Shown here in pieces: positions 50,497 to 58,568 of a stretch of DNA of 64,000 nucleotides; position 1 is the first letter of the stretch; each line of letters opens with the position of its first letter. The notes below the pieces were generated by a model, which saw nothing but the letters and a program-made list of their open reading frames with translations, searched no databases and was not told the origin of the DNA. Source of the stretch: Streptomyces sp. AM 4-1-1 (GTDB lineage: Bacteria; Actinomycetota; Actinomycetes; Streptomycetales; Streptomycetaceae); NCBI RefSeq assembly GCF_029167625.1, contig NZ_CP119145.1, positions 2,666,001-2,730,000 of the forward strand. The letters run 5' to 3'. The position numbers and the translations under genes are program-made.

Positions 50497-50957
50497 GACG
50501 GGTGGTTCCTTCCATTCCCGGATCACTGCTGCTCGACCCCCGGAGGCTTGAACCACCCCCCACGCAAGTCGTCCCGCCAGGGAGCCAACCCCCCATGTAG
50601 CTCTCAGGGACTACGGGTAGGGGGTGGCACGGCCCGGACAGCGGGGCCGGTGCCCGGTTCGAGCGACCGAGCGCCCGCGACCCGCCGGTTCGAGACTGAT
50701 CGCCATGCGTCCGAAGGACTCCGCGGGATTCCGTGGAACACAGGCAAATCCTGCTGGGAATGCCCTGCCTGATCTGTACCGAACTCCTGATTGCCGGCCT
50801 GGGCTTGATCCCTCCACCCGCATGAGTACGGGTACTCATGCGGCGTGAGTAGCGGGCCGAGGGTCGCGCTCTTCGCCCCGGGATAATGTCCCTGAACCGA
50901 TATAGGTCTCGCACGCCAAGTGGTGTCGGCGTAAATAGTACAAGGGGGGAACCGCGC
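50497..50957. other. Non-coding region upstream of cassette B
   Basis: 461 bases with no supported gene. GC is lower than the surroundings near the right end. It holds the 26-base inverted repeat at 50818-50843 and TTGATC at 50805-50810, which could be a -35 whose -10 would fall within the palindrome. Confidence 0.5.
50818..50843. promoter_or_regulatory. 26-base perfect inverted repeat upstream of cassette B
   Basis: CCGCATGAGTAC-GG-GTACTCATGCGG, with 12-base perfect arms, centred about 127 bases before the first cassette B gene. No copy is seen in front of cassette A. It looks like a dimeric regulator site; the TGAGTAC/GTACTCA half-sites are A/T-containing and so unlikely to be chance in this GC-rich DNA. 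Confidence 0.7.
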
Positions 50958-51413
50958 ATGGCGTGGGACGAGTGGGAAGAGATCAAAGCTGACGTAGCCG
51001 TCGGTAGGCCCACCGGGATGCAGCTCAACCAGGTGCCGGTGGACCCTGCCCTCTCGACCAGCGCCGTGACCGGTGGACTGAAATCCAGTAAGAAGGCGTG
51101 GGTCACGGCCGGCGAGGGGATCGGCTCCTTACGCAAAGGCATCAGTTCCGCACTCGTCAGGCTGGAGGACGGTCAGAGCGGACTCGGCGCGAACCCTGGT
51201 TGTCCGAGCGCCGCCGCTCAACGAGAGGTCTACGACTCATGGAAGCGGTACGTCGAAGATCTCAGTGAACGGTGCGATTCCCTTCAGCGGATTCTGGGAC
51301 AGGTCGGACACGACCAGTTGATGACCGACGAGGCGGTCAACGCCGCCTTCCACACGCTGCAACTGACGTACGCGGACACCGATGCCGTCGGCGGCCAGGC
51401 GAAGGGACACTGA
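50958..51413 (+). CDS. Cassette B: small WXG100-like helical protein, TTA codon
   Basis: 151 residues, MAWDEWEEIKADVAVGRPTG onward, clearly homologous along its whole length to the cassette A protein at 20094 (shared MAWDEWE, SAVTGGLKS, AGEGIGSL, VYDSWKRYVED, YADTDAVGGQ). Hydrophilic, no signal peptide. AAGGGGGGAA precedes ATG 50958; the open frame begins at 50886. Codon 58 is TTA (51129-51131), a Leu codon read only by the bldA tRNA, so the cassette may be developmentally timed. It is a probable partner of the hydrolase that starts eight bases after its stop. Confidence 0.82.
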   Translation: MAWDEWEEIKADVAVGRPTGMQLNQVPVDPALSTSAVTGGLKSSKKAWVTAGEGIGSLRKGISSALVRLEDGQSGLGANPGCPSAAAQREVYDSWKRYVEDLSERCDSLQRILGQVGHDQLMTDEAVNAAFHTLQLTYADTDAVGGQAKGH

Positions 51414-51421
51414 CGGCGGCC

Positions 51422-53251
51422 ATGGACTACGTCACCCTGAAAGCCCTGGAGCCTTCCGAGTTCGAGGACGCGGCCGACGGCTACCGCGCCACGGCGCTCA
51501 TGGCCCAGGCGGCCAAGGAGCACATTGACAACACGGTTGCCACCGGCATGCGCAAGTCGCTGCAGGGTGTCGCCGCGGATGCCGCGCAGAAACAGCTTCA
51601 GGCACTGTCGCGGAACTTCCACTACACACAGACCGAGTGCGGAGTGATCAGTACCGCGCTCAATGGCTTTGCCTATGACATGGCCGCCGTGAAACGCACA
51701 CTCGAATCGGCGGTGGCCGACGCGCATGCCGAGAGATTCACAGTGAACTCCGACGGTTCCGTGACGTACCCAGCGGCCCCGGACAGAGGCGTCGGCACGG
51801 TCCCCCGGGGAGGTACGGCGAACGGCGTGGACGTGCCGTCGGCCCAAGGAATCAACCGTCAGGCCGCGCAGTTCGATCCCAACCCCCATTACGCTCGTGC
51901 GCAGGCGATCGCCGACCGTATCGCAGACGCTCTGAAGAGAGCGACAGCGGCGGACGAGAAGTGGTCGCCGAAGCTGCGTGCCCTGACGGCCGACGACGAC
52001 CTGACGGTGTCCGACCGGGACTGGGCGGACGTCACATCGGACACGAGTGGTGTGCGCACGGCTGCGGTCTCCTATCTCGGCACCATCGAAGGTCCACCGA
52101 AGGAAGGCTCCGCCGAGGCCAACGCCCAGTGGTGGAAGGGCCTTTCCGTGGAGGACCGCGCAGCCTGTGTATCCATGCACCCCGCGAGCATCGGGGCTCT
52201 CAACGGCCTTCCCGCCGACGTGCGGGACGAGGCGAACCGGGTCGTTCTGGCAGAGCAGCGCGGCGCCACTCAGGAGCGGCTCGACACCTGGCTCAAGAAG
52301 GAGCCCACTCGCTATGAGCCCTACATCAACCCTGTCACGGGCCTTGAGGTCAAGGGCGCAGCGATTCCGACGAAGGAGTGGAAGGAGTGGAACAAGGAGA
52401 AGGACCGCCTGGAAGGACGCCTGCACGGGATGGACTTGATCCAGAACCGTTTCGACATGACCGGAAAGGACGGCCTGCCCGAGGCATATCTGCTCGGTTT
52501 CGATTCTCAGGGAAAGGGTGGCGACGGACGGGTCATTCTCGCCAATGGAAATCCGGACACCGCCGACCATACGGCAATATATATTCCAGGCACGGGTACA
52601 CAGCTGAAGGATATCGGCGGGGATCTCGATCGAGGAAAGATCCTGTGGCAGGAAAGCCACGGAATTGCCCAGGACTCAAAGATCTCCACCATCACCTGGT
52701 TCGACTACGACGCCCCGCGTTCAGCCTCACCCGGCGAAAAGGGAGACATTTTCCCCGAAGCCATGTTTGATGATCAGGCCGCCGAGGGCGGACCGGTCCT
52801 GAGGGATTTTCTCGACGGCAGCCGAGCCGCCCATGTGGAGGCGACAGGAGGCACCGGACACACCACGGCCGTCGGGCACAGCTATGGCACCACCGTCATC
52901 GGGGACGCCGCGAAGTCCGGTCACTGGCCGCGCGGACCGCTGGCGGTCGACGATGTCCTCGTCGCGGGCAGCCCTGGCATGCAGGCCGACCGTGCGGGGG
53001 ACCTGGGAATCAAGCCGGGCCACATGTGGGCCATGGGCGGCGGAGGAAACGACAACTTTGTACGGGAAGGCGGTAGGTGGCTCGCCGGCCTCGGCGACAA
53101 CTGGACCATCCCGACCGATCCCGCTTTCGGTTCGAACGTGCTTGAGTCGGATTCGGTGGACCACAGCGGATTCTGGGACGAAAACTCACTCGCTCTACGC
53201 CAGCAAGCCTACGTAATCACTGGCCAGTATGAATGGACAAAAATTGAATAG
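51422..53251 (+). CDS. Cassette B: helical-domain alpha/beta hydrolase (DUF1023 type)
   Basis: 609 residues, the same length as the cassette A enzyme and collinear with it: MDYVTLKALEPSEFEDAADG, NFHYTQTECG, ADDDLTVSDRDWADVTSD, DGLPEAYLLGFDSQG, NPDTADHTAIYIPGTG and the elbow GHSYGTT with Ser about residue 487. Residues 1-105 are helical, the middle is a second helical region, and the last 230 residues are the hydrolase domain. No signal peptide. Codons are more A/T-rich than in copy A, especially 52500-52760. Its 3' end overlaps the lipoprotein gene by 23 bases. Substrate unknown. Confidence 0.86.
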   Translation: MDYVTLKALEPSEFEDAADGYRATALMAQAAKEHIDNTVATGMRKSLQGVAADAAQKQLQALSRNFHYTQTECGVISTALNGFAYDMAAVKRTLESAVADAHAERFTVNSDGSVTYPAAPDRGVGTVPRGGTANGVDVPSAQGINRQAAQFDPNPHYARAQAIADRIADALKRATAADEKWSPKLRALTADDDLTVSDRDWADVTSDTSGVRTAAVSYLGTIEGPPKEGSAEANAQWWKGLSVEDRAACVSMHPASIGALNGLPADVRDEANRVVLAEQRGATQERLDTWLKKEPTRYEPYINPVTGLEVKGAAIPTKEWKEWNKEKDRLEGRLHGMDLIQNRFDMTGKDGLPEAYLLGFDSQGKGGDGRVILANGNPDTADHTAIYIPGTGTQLKDIGGDLDRGKILWQESHGIAQDSKISTITWFDYDAPRSASPGEKGDIFPEAMFDDQAAEGGPVLRDFLDGSRAAHVEATGGTGHTTAVGHSYGTTVIGDAAKSGHWPRGPLAVDDVLVAGSPGMQADRAGDLGIKPGHMWAMGGGGNDNFVREGGRWLAGLGDNWTIPTDPAFGSNVLESDSVDHSGFWDENSLALRQQAYVITGQYEWTKIE

Positions 53252-53777
53252 GTCGTACGTCCGTACGCCTGCAATAGCGATGGCGGCCCTACTCCTGGGA
53301 GGTTGCTCTCAGATGAGCGACAAAAATAATCCGGCCCCGAACAAGAGTCAGTCAGCCGTCGAAAAAAGAGTCACTGTCGCCTCAAGTGAAATTCTTGACA
53401 TCATGAACATGAAGGGAAAGGCGCAGCCGTCGTCGCCTTTCCCCATAAAGTGCTCGGACCACTCCGCAGAAGATGACGTGTTCCGCGTACGCCACCCTTG
53501 GAGCGTCTACCGCCTGCCGGACACGGAGCTGGAATCGGCGATGAACAGGCTGCGGAAGGGGCTCCCGTCGAAAGGCTGGAAGATCGTCAAGGACGGCCCG
53601 GACGACAGCAGGGCCAAGGCACCCCAGATCGTGGCCAACTCGGGCGACGGGCAGGTGTCGGCGGATCTTCGTCTGCACATGACGCCCGCCGGCAGTGAAT
53701 ACGAGTCCGCGATCGAGGTCACCGTTGTGTCCCTGTGCTTCCACGACGAGGCCGCAAGCGCGCCGACATCCGGCTGA
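53229..53777 (+). CDS. Cassette B: lipoprotein
   Basis: 182 residues. Signal peptide with IAMAALLLGG and lipobox LLGGC. The mature part matches the cassette A lipoprotein in pattern: a Cys near residue 75, DDVFRVRHPWSVY, a repeated Leu/Arg helix, SKGWKIVKDG, and a C-terminal Cys after VVSL. ATG 53229 lies inside the end of the hydrolase gene, so translation is coupled. It is a likely partner, anchor or immunity factor for the hydrolase (inference). Confidence 0.83.
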   Translation: MNGQKLNRSYVRTPAIAMAALLLGGCSQMSDKNNPAPNKSQSAVEKRVTVASSEILDIMNMKGKAQPSSPFPIKCSDHSAEDDVFRVRHPWSVYRLPDTELESAMNRLRKGLPSKGWKIVKDGPDDSRAKAPQIVANSGDGQVSADLRLHMTPAGSEYESAIEVTVVSLCFHDEAASAPTSG

Positions 53778-53859
53778 GGCAAGGTCGGCTGTGGAGGGCG
53801 GCGCGGCCCCAGTCCCCCGCCCAGGCAGACCGACTCACACCCGAGCAGACGCCGAAACG

Positions 53860-53902
53860 ACAAGATCCCGGTCAGACAGTTACTGTCTGACCGGGATCTT
53901 GT
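53860..53902. terminator. Bidirectional terminator between cassette B and tRNA-Ala
   Basis: Twenty perfect pairs (ACAAGATCCCGGTCAGACAG with its complement) and a 3-base loop TTA. It ends cassette B on the plus strand and the tRNA transcript on the minus strand. Confidence 0.92.
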
Positions 53903-53940
53903 GAACCGTCCCTGATGTGACTCAAGAACAGTCGCTGCGG

Positions 53941-54014
53941 TGGACCTGTGGGGATTTGAACCCCAGACCCCCTCGATGCGAACGAGGTGCGCTACCAGAC
54001 TGCGCCACAGGCCC
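53941..54014 (-). tRNA. tRNA-Ala (anticodon CGC)
   Basis: A complete 74-base cloverleaf. Acceptor GGGCCTG pairs with CAGGTCC (one G-T), D arm GCGC...GCGC, anticodon stem CCTCG/CGAGG around loop TTCGCAT (anticodon CGC, reads GCG), and T arm TGGGG-TTCAAAT-CCCCA. Discriminator A; no encoded CCA. It lies downstream of sepX on the same strand. No integrase or duplicated 3' end is seen. Confidence 0.96.
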
Positions 54015-54099
54015 TTGCAACGAGTGAAACTCTAGCACCTCGATCGGGGTGCTCGGAAATCCGCTTCCCGCAGGTCGGCCCGGTCGGGTCGGCGGGGAT

Positions 54100-55293
54100 T
54101 CACTCGTTGGCCGCGCGGGGGCGGTCGCCTTCTTCGTACTGGTCGAAGAGCGGCGTCCGGCCCCGGTCGCGGCTGCGGCGCGGCTGGTTGGTGCGGGCGG
54201 GCGGGGCCGCCGGGTCGGTGTACGCGGTGGTGGGGTGGTTCGTGCCGGTCGACGTCGGCTCGGCCGTGCTGGAGCGGGCCGCGCTCCAGGTCTCCGGGTC
54301 GCCGACCTCGACGCCGCCCGTGGCGCGGGGGGCGACCGGTGCGGTGACGTACGTCGGCAGGGGCACCGGGACCGGTTCCCAGCTGTCGCCCTGCCCCGGG
54401 CCCCGGTCGCGCTGCTGGTCGACCCATTCCGCGTGGTCCGTCTGCTCGACCAGGGCGCGGCGGCCCGCCTCCTGCGGGGAGACCGTCGGGGCGGGAACCG
54501 GCTCGGGCCGCCCCCCTTCGGGCTCCTCGTCGGGGTCGGCCGGGGCCGAGGCGGCGGGCTGGTGCCGGCGGGGACGGTTCTCACGGAGTCGCTGCGCCGC
54601 CACCTCGGCCCTGCGCTGGTCCATGGTGAAGGCGAACCTGCGCCGCTCCTGCGCCCGCAGATGCACGATGTACGTGCTCAGCAGGACGGCCGGGACCGCG
54701 GGCGCCCACAGGAAGCCGAGGCCGCCGACCGCCGCCACGACCGCGCCCAGCGTGAAGGCGAGGAACAGGATCACGGTGGTGCGCCTGCGTCGGGCGAGCA
54801 CCTGCGAGCGCTGCGCGCGCCTGGCTCGCTCGGCGTCGATGCCCGCGGGGCGCGTGCGCCGCGTGGGACGCTCCCGGGCGGCGTGTTCGCGCTCCAGGTG
54901 ATCCCGGTGGTCCAGGTGATCCCGCTCGGGATGGTCGCGTTCGTCGGGGTGGCTCCGGGCCGGGTGGCTCCTGGGGGCGCGCGCCGGGTCCTGCAACCGC
55001 ACCTCGGTATGTGCCGGAGGCGCGGCGAAGGCCCGGACGTCCACGGAATCCAATCGGTCCGTGACCGCGTCCGGGTCGACGTCGGGTCCCGCCTCCTCGG
55101 CGGCGCGTTCGCGCAGCCCCTTGGCGTACCGGCGCTCCATGGCCGCCCGTCCGGACAGCAGCCGGATGGCGGTGCTGAAGCGCTCCGTCGGACGGGCTTC
55201 GTTGAGCTCGTCCTGCCTGCGGAGCCACATCGGCACCAAGTAGGCGGCCCAGGCCCCGACGATGACTGCGTAGATGAGGCCGCTGCTGCTCAC
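54100..55293 (-). CDS. sepX: Divisome protein SepX/GlpR
   Basis: 397 residues. The N-terminal helix SSSGLIYAVIVGAWAAYLVP is followed by the conserved MWLRRQDELNEARPTERFST. A low-complexity His/Asp/Arg/Glu repeat (about 105-140, RDHPERDHLDHRDHLEREH) precedes two closely spaced membrane helices at about 172-209 and a Pro-rich cytoplasmic tail. Recent Streptomyces work names this actinobacterial family SepX, which stabilises FtsZ rings; older annotation is gephyrin-like GlpR, reflecting its neighbourhood with moeA, as here. GTG 55293 lies seven bases after TACGGT. Confidence 0.9.
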   Translation of the reverse strand: MSSSGLIYAVIVGAWAAYLVPMWLRRQDELNEARPTERFSTAIRLLSGRAAMERRYAKGLRERAAEEAGPDVDPDAVTDRLDSVDVRAFAAPPAHTEVRLQDPARAPRSHPARSHPDERDHPERDHLDHRDHLEREHAARERPTRRTRPAGIDAERARRAQRSQVLARRRRTTVILFLAFTLGAVVAAVGGLGFLWAPAVPAVLLSTYIVHLRAQERRRFAFTMDQRRAEVAAQRLRENRPRRHQPAASAPADPDEEPEGGRPEPVPAPTVSPQEAGRRALVEQTDHAEWVDQQRDRGPGQGDSWEPVPVPLPTYVTAPVAPRATGGVEVGDPETWSAARSSTAEPTSTGTNHPTTAYTDPAAPPARTNQPRRSRDRGRTPLFDQYEEGDRPRAANE

Positions 55294-55306
55294 GCCTCAC
55301 ACCGTA
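55294..55306 (-). promoter_or_regulatory. Predicted leaderless promoter -10 of sepX
   Basis: TACGGT (55306-55301), seven bases, then GTG. The intervening GTGAGGC could also act as a very close ribosome site, so this case is less clean than the others. Confidence 0.45.
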
Positions 55307-55455
55307 GAGGGGTTTACGCAAGGGCATCCGCCAATTGGCCCGGTGTGTCGCGCGATCGGAGCGATCTTCCCGTACCTTTTGCGAGTTTTGGTGGTTTCCA
55401 GCGCGATTCATCGGCCGGGAGGCGGTGCCCGGAGGGCGTCATTCGAACGTTTATA

Positions 55456-56082
55456 TCATTTCCCGTACTTCTCCCGCCGGAGCTGATGCCAGCGCCTCAG
55501 CAGCCCCTCCGGTACCTCCTCCGCGGTGAACGCGTAGATCAGATGGTCCCGCCAGGCCCCGTCGATGTGGAGGTACCGGGGCCGCAGCCCCTCCTCCCGG
55601 AATCCGAGTTTCTCCACGACTCTCCGACTGGGCCCGTTCTCCGGCCGGATGCACACCTCCAGCCGGTGCAGGCCGACCGTGCGGAAGCAGTGGTCGACCA
55701 CGAGGGCGACGGCGGTCGGCATGACACCCCGGCCCGCCACGCTCCGGTCCACCCAGTAACCGACATGACCGGAGCACATCGACCCCCAGGTGATCCCGGC
55801 CACCGTCAGCTGCCCGACCAGTCGGCCCTCGTACTCGACGGCGAACGGCAGCATCCGGCCCGCGTTGGCCTCGGCGCGCAGATGACGGACCATCTGGCGG
55901 TACGTGGGGCGCTGCGTCACCGGGCCGCCGGGGGCGGGTGGCGGGACGGTCGCCTCCCAGGGGCGCAGCCAGTCGCGGTTGCGCCGGTTGACCTCGCGCC
56001 ACGCGCCCTGGTCACGCAGCCTTATCGGCCGGAGGGTGACCTCACCGTCCGTCAGGACCACCGGCCAGGTCGGGACGTTCAG
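55456..56082 (-). CDS. RimJ-like GNAT acetyltransferase with probable CTG start
   Basis: 208 residues if started at CTG 56082 (reading LNVPTWPVVLTDGEVTLRPI). Acetyl-CoA motif YWVDRSVAGRGVMPTA and RLEVCIRPENGPSRRVVEKL are typical of RimJ/RimL-type N-terminal acetyltransferases. The next start, GTG 56061, has no ribosome site. CTG 56082 has GGGGAG seven bases upstream and overlaps the mog stop as CTGA, exactly like an ATGA/GTGA junction with a changed first base. It lies between mog and sepX, a conserved neighbourhood. Confidence 0.88.
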   Translation of the reverse strand: MNVPTWPVVLTDGEVTLRPIRLRDQGAWREVNRRNRDWLRPWEATVPPPAPGGPVTQRPTYRQMVRHLRAEANAGRMLPFAVEYEGRLVGQLTVAGITWGSMCSGHVGYWVDRSVAGRGVMPTAVALVVDHCFRTVGLHRLEVCIRPENGPSRRVVEKLGFREEGLRPRYLHIDGAWRDHLIYAFTAEEVPEGLLRRWHQLRREKYGK

Positions 56083-56639
56083 CTCGTGCTCCCCGGTCGG
56101 GGGTGGTCGCCGCCGCGCAGCTGGTCGACGGCGTGCACCAGGACGCGGGTCAGGACCGCGAGTCCGTCGCGCACTCCGCCGGTCGAGCCCGGCAGGTTCA
56201 CGATCAGGGTGTGCCCCGCGACGCCCGCGAGGCCGCGGGACAGGGCCGCGGTCGGCACCTTGGCGCGGCCCTCGGCCCGGATCGCCTCGGGGATGCCGGG
56301 CACCTCGTGGTCGAGGACCCGTCGGGTCGCTTCGGGGGTGCGGTCGGTGGGCGAGACGCCCGTGCCTCCGGTGGTGACGATCACGTCGTATCCGGCGGCG
56401 ACCCCGGCCCGCAGCGCCGCCTCGACCGGGTCGCCGTCGGGGACGACGGTCGGTCCGTCGGTACGGAAGCCCAGCGCGGCGAGGCCGTCGACGAGGACCG
56501 GCCCGCCCCGGTCGGCGTAGACCCCGGCGGCGGCCCGGTTCGACGCGGTCACGACGAGCGCGCGGTACGGGACGTCCTCCGGGGAGCGGTGAGGGGCCGA
56601 GGGAGAGGGGGACGGGTGCGGCGGGGGCGAGGCCGTCAT
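56079..56639 (-). CDS. mog: Molybdopterin adenylyltransferase (MogA/MoaB)
   Basis: 186 residues. Adenylates molybdopterin before metal insertion. It begins with a Pro/Ser-rich stretch of 20 residues, then YRALVVTASNRAAAGVYADR and the molybdopterin-binding TTGGTGVSPTDRTPEA. The C-terminal GHTLIVNLPGSTGGVRDG is complete. It overlaps moaC upstream and the GNAT gene downstream by four bases each. Confidence 0.94.
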   Translation of the reverse strand: MTASPPPHPSPSPSAPHRSPEDVPYRALVVTASNRAAAGVYADRGGPVLVDGLAALGFRTDGPTVVPDGDPVEAALRAGVAAGYDVIVTTGGTGVSPTDRTPEATRRVLDHEVPGIPEAIRAEGRAKVPTAALSRGLAGVAGHTLIVNLPGSTGGVRDGLAVLTRVLVHAVDQLRGGDHPRPGSTS

Positions 56640-57133
56640 GCCTGGGTCACCCCGGTCGTGCGGTGGTACGTGCCGGACGCGCCGCCGGTCTTCTCCTCGA
56701 CCCGTACGTCCGTGATCACCGCGCCCTTGTCGACCGCCTTGACCATGTCGATCACGGTGAGCGCGGCGACCGAGACCGCTGTCAGGGCCTCCATCTCGAC
56801 GCCCGTGCGGTCCGTGGTCCGCACGGTCGCCGTGATCTCCACCGCGTCGTCGGCGACGTGCAGGTCGACCCCGACCGCGGAGACGGCGAGCGGGTGACAG
56901 AGCGGGACGAGGTCGGGGGTGCGTTTGGCACCCATGATTCCGGCGATCCGGGCGGTGGCGAGCGCGTCGCCCTTGGGGACCCCCTCGCCCCGGAGCAGTT
57001 CGACGACCCGGGGGGAGACGAGGACCCGGCCACTCGCGCGGGCGGTGCGCGCGGTGACGTCCTTCTGGGACACGTCGACCATGCGGGCCGCGCCCGCCTC
57101 GTCGATGTGCGTCAGCCTGTTCTGCGTACTCAC
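56636..57133 (-). CDS. moaC: Cyclic pyranopterin monophosphate synthase
   Basis: 165 residues. Acts with MoaA to turn GTP into cyclic pyranopterin monophosphate. Begins VSTQNRLTHIDEAGAARMVD; active-site segments LVPLCHPLAVSAVGVDL and GVEMEALTAVSVAALTVIDM with KAVDKGA are intact. The GTG at 57133 has GGCGGAG upstream and is preferred to the earlier in-frame GTG at 57244. moaA is not in the window. Confidence 0.95.
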   Translation of the reverse strand: MSTQNRLTHIDEAGAARMVDVSQKDVTARTARASGRVLVSPRVVELLRGEGVPKGDALATARIAGIMGAKRTPDLVPLCHPLAVSAVGVDLHVADDAVEITATVRTTDRTGVEMEALTAVSVAALTVIDMVKAVDKGAVITDVRVEEKTGGASGTYHRTTGVTQA

Positions 57134-57254
57134 TGGACTCCGCCTCGATAGGGCGCCGGTTGCCCGCCCGGTCCGCACCGGGGTGCGGCCGGGGGTCCGG
57201 GGGGTGGCCCCCGGCAGGCACAGCGGCAGATACCGTACCGCCACCGGGACGCGG

Positions 57255-58565
57255 TCAGCGGAGCAGGATCACCTCGGTCTCCGTGCCGGGCTCGGCCGAT
57301 GTGACGTCCTCGGGCAGCACGATCAGCGCGTCGGCCTGGGCCAGAGCGGCGATCAGATGCGATCCGGAGCCGCCGACCGGGGTGACGGTGCCCGCCTCGT
57401 CATCGTACGAACCACGCAGGAACTGGCGCTTGCCGGCCGGTGACGTCAGGGCCTTGCCGGTCTCCAATGTGGCCCGGACGGTCGGTCGGCGGACGTCCTT
57501 CAGGCCCATCAGGGCGCGGATCGCGGGGCGCACGAACAACTCGAACGAGACGTACGACGACACCGGGTTGCCCGGCAGGGCCAGCAGCGGGGTGTGCTCA
57601 GGGCCGATCGAGCCGAAGCCCTGCGGCTTGCCCGGCTGCATGGCCAGCGTGCGGAAGTCGATGCCGCTGCCCGGCTCGTCCTCGTCACCCACGGAGGACA
57701 GCGCCTCCTTCACCACGTCGTACGCGCCGACGCTGACGCCGCCCGTGGTGACGAGGATGTCGGCGCGGATCAGCTGGTCCTCGATGGTGGCGCGAAGCGT
57801 CTCCGCGTCGTCGGTGACGGCTCCGACCCGGTAGGCGATGGCTCCGGCGTCGCGGGCGGCGGCCGTCAGGGCGTAGCTGTTGGAGTCGTAGATCCGGCCG
57901 TCCGTCAGCTGCTCGCCCGGCTGGACGAGTTCGCTGCCGGTGGAGAGCACGACGACCCGGGGGCGCGGGTGCACCTTCACGGTGGAGCGGCCGATCGCGG
58001 CGAGCAGTCCGATCTGCGGCGGGCCGATGATCGCGCCGGCGCGCAGTGCCACATCGCCCGGCCTGACGTCGCTGCCCCGGGCCCTGACGTGGGCGCGGGC
58101 CTCGACGGGGCGGTGGACCCGGACCTCGCCGCTCGCGCCCTCCGGCGCGCCGCTGTGGGCGCGCATGGTGTGGGCGGGTCCCCCTCCCGTGCCGCCGTCG
58201 GTCCATTCGACCGGGACGACGGCCTCCGCGCCGGGCGGCAGTGGGGCACCGGTCATGATGCGGGCGGCCTGTCCCGGTCCGACCGACTGTCCCGGGGCCA
58301 GCCCGGGGCCGCCCGCCGCGATGTCACCGATGACGGTGAGCACGGCGGGGAACTCCTCGCCGGCGCCCTCCAGATCGGCGACCCGGACCGCGTACCCGTC
58401 CATGGAGCTGTTGTCGAACGGCGGCAGGGCGATCTCCACCATGACGTCCTCGACGAGGACGCAGCCCTGGGCGTCGGGCAGTTGCAGCTCGATGGGTTCG
58501 AGCGGGCGCACGGCTTCGAGAATGTCGTCCAGGTGCTCGTCCACCGACCAGATCGGGCTGCTCAC
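57255..58565 (-). CDS. moeA: Molybdopterin molybdotransferase (MoeA/Glp)
   Basis: 436 residues. Inserts molybdate into adenylated molybdopterin. Shows SVDEHLDDIL, DNSSMDGYAV, ARIMTGAPLPPGAEAVVPVE, STGSELVQPGE, VTTGGVSVGAYDVVKEAL and LLALPGNPVSSYVSFELFV in the normal order. GTG 58565 has GAGGAGA nine bases before it and lies three bases after the galU stop, so the two are co-transcribed. Confidence 0.95.
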   Translation of the reverse strand: MSSPIWSVDEHLDDILEAVRPLEPIELQLPDAQGCVLVEDVMVEIALPPFDNSSMDGYAVRVADLEGAGEEFPAVLTVIGDIAAGGPGLAPGQSVGPGQAARIMTGAPLPPGAEAVVPVEWTDGGTGGGPAHTMRAHSGAPEGASGEVRVHRPVEARAHVRARGSDVRPGDVALRAGAIIGPPQIGLLAAIGRSTVKVHPRPRVVVLSTGSELVQPGEQLTDGRIYDSNSYALTAAARDAGAIAYRVGAVTDDAETLRATIEDQLIRADILVTTGGVSVGAYDVVKEALSSVGDEDEPGSGIDFRTLAMQPGKPQGFGSIGPEHTPLLALPGNPVSSYVSFELFVRPAIRALMGLKDVRRPTVRATLETGKALTSPAGKRQFLRGSYDDEAGTVTPVGGSGSHLIAALAQADALIVLPEDVTSAEPGTETEVILLR

Positions 58566-58568
58566 GGT

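Noticed and set aside
53941..54014. tRNA-Ala as integration site for cassette B
   Set aside because: No integrase gene and no duplicated tRNA 3' end was found on either side of cassette B.
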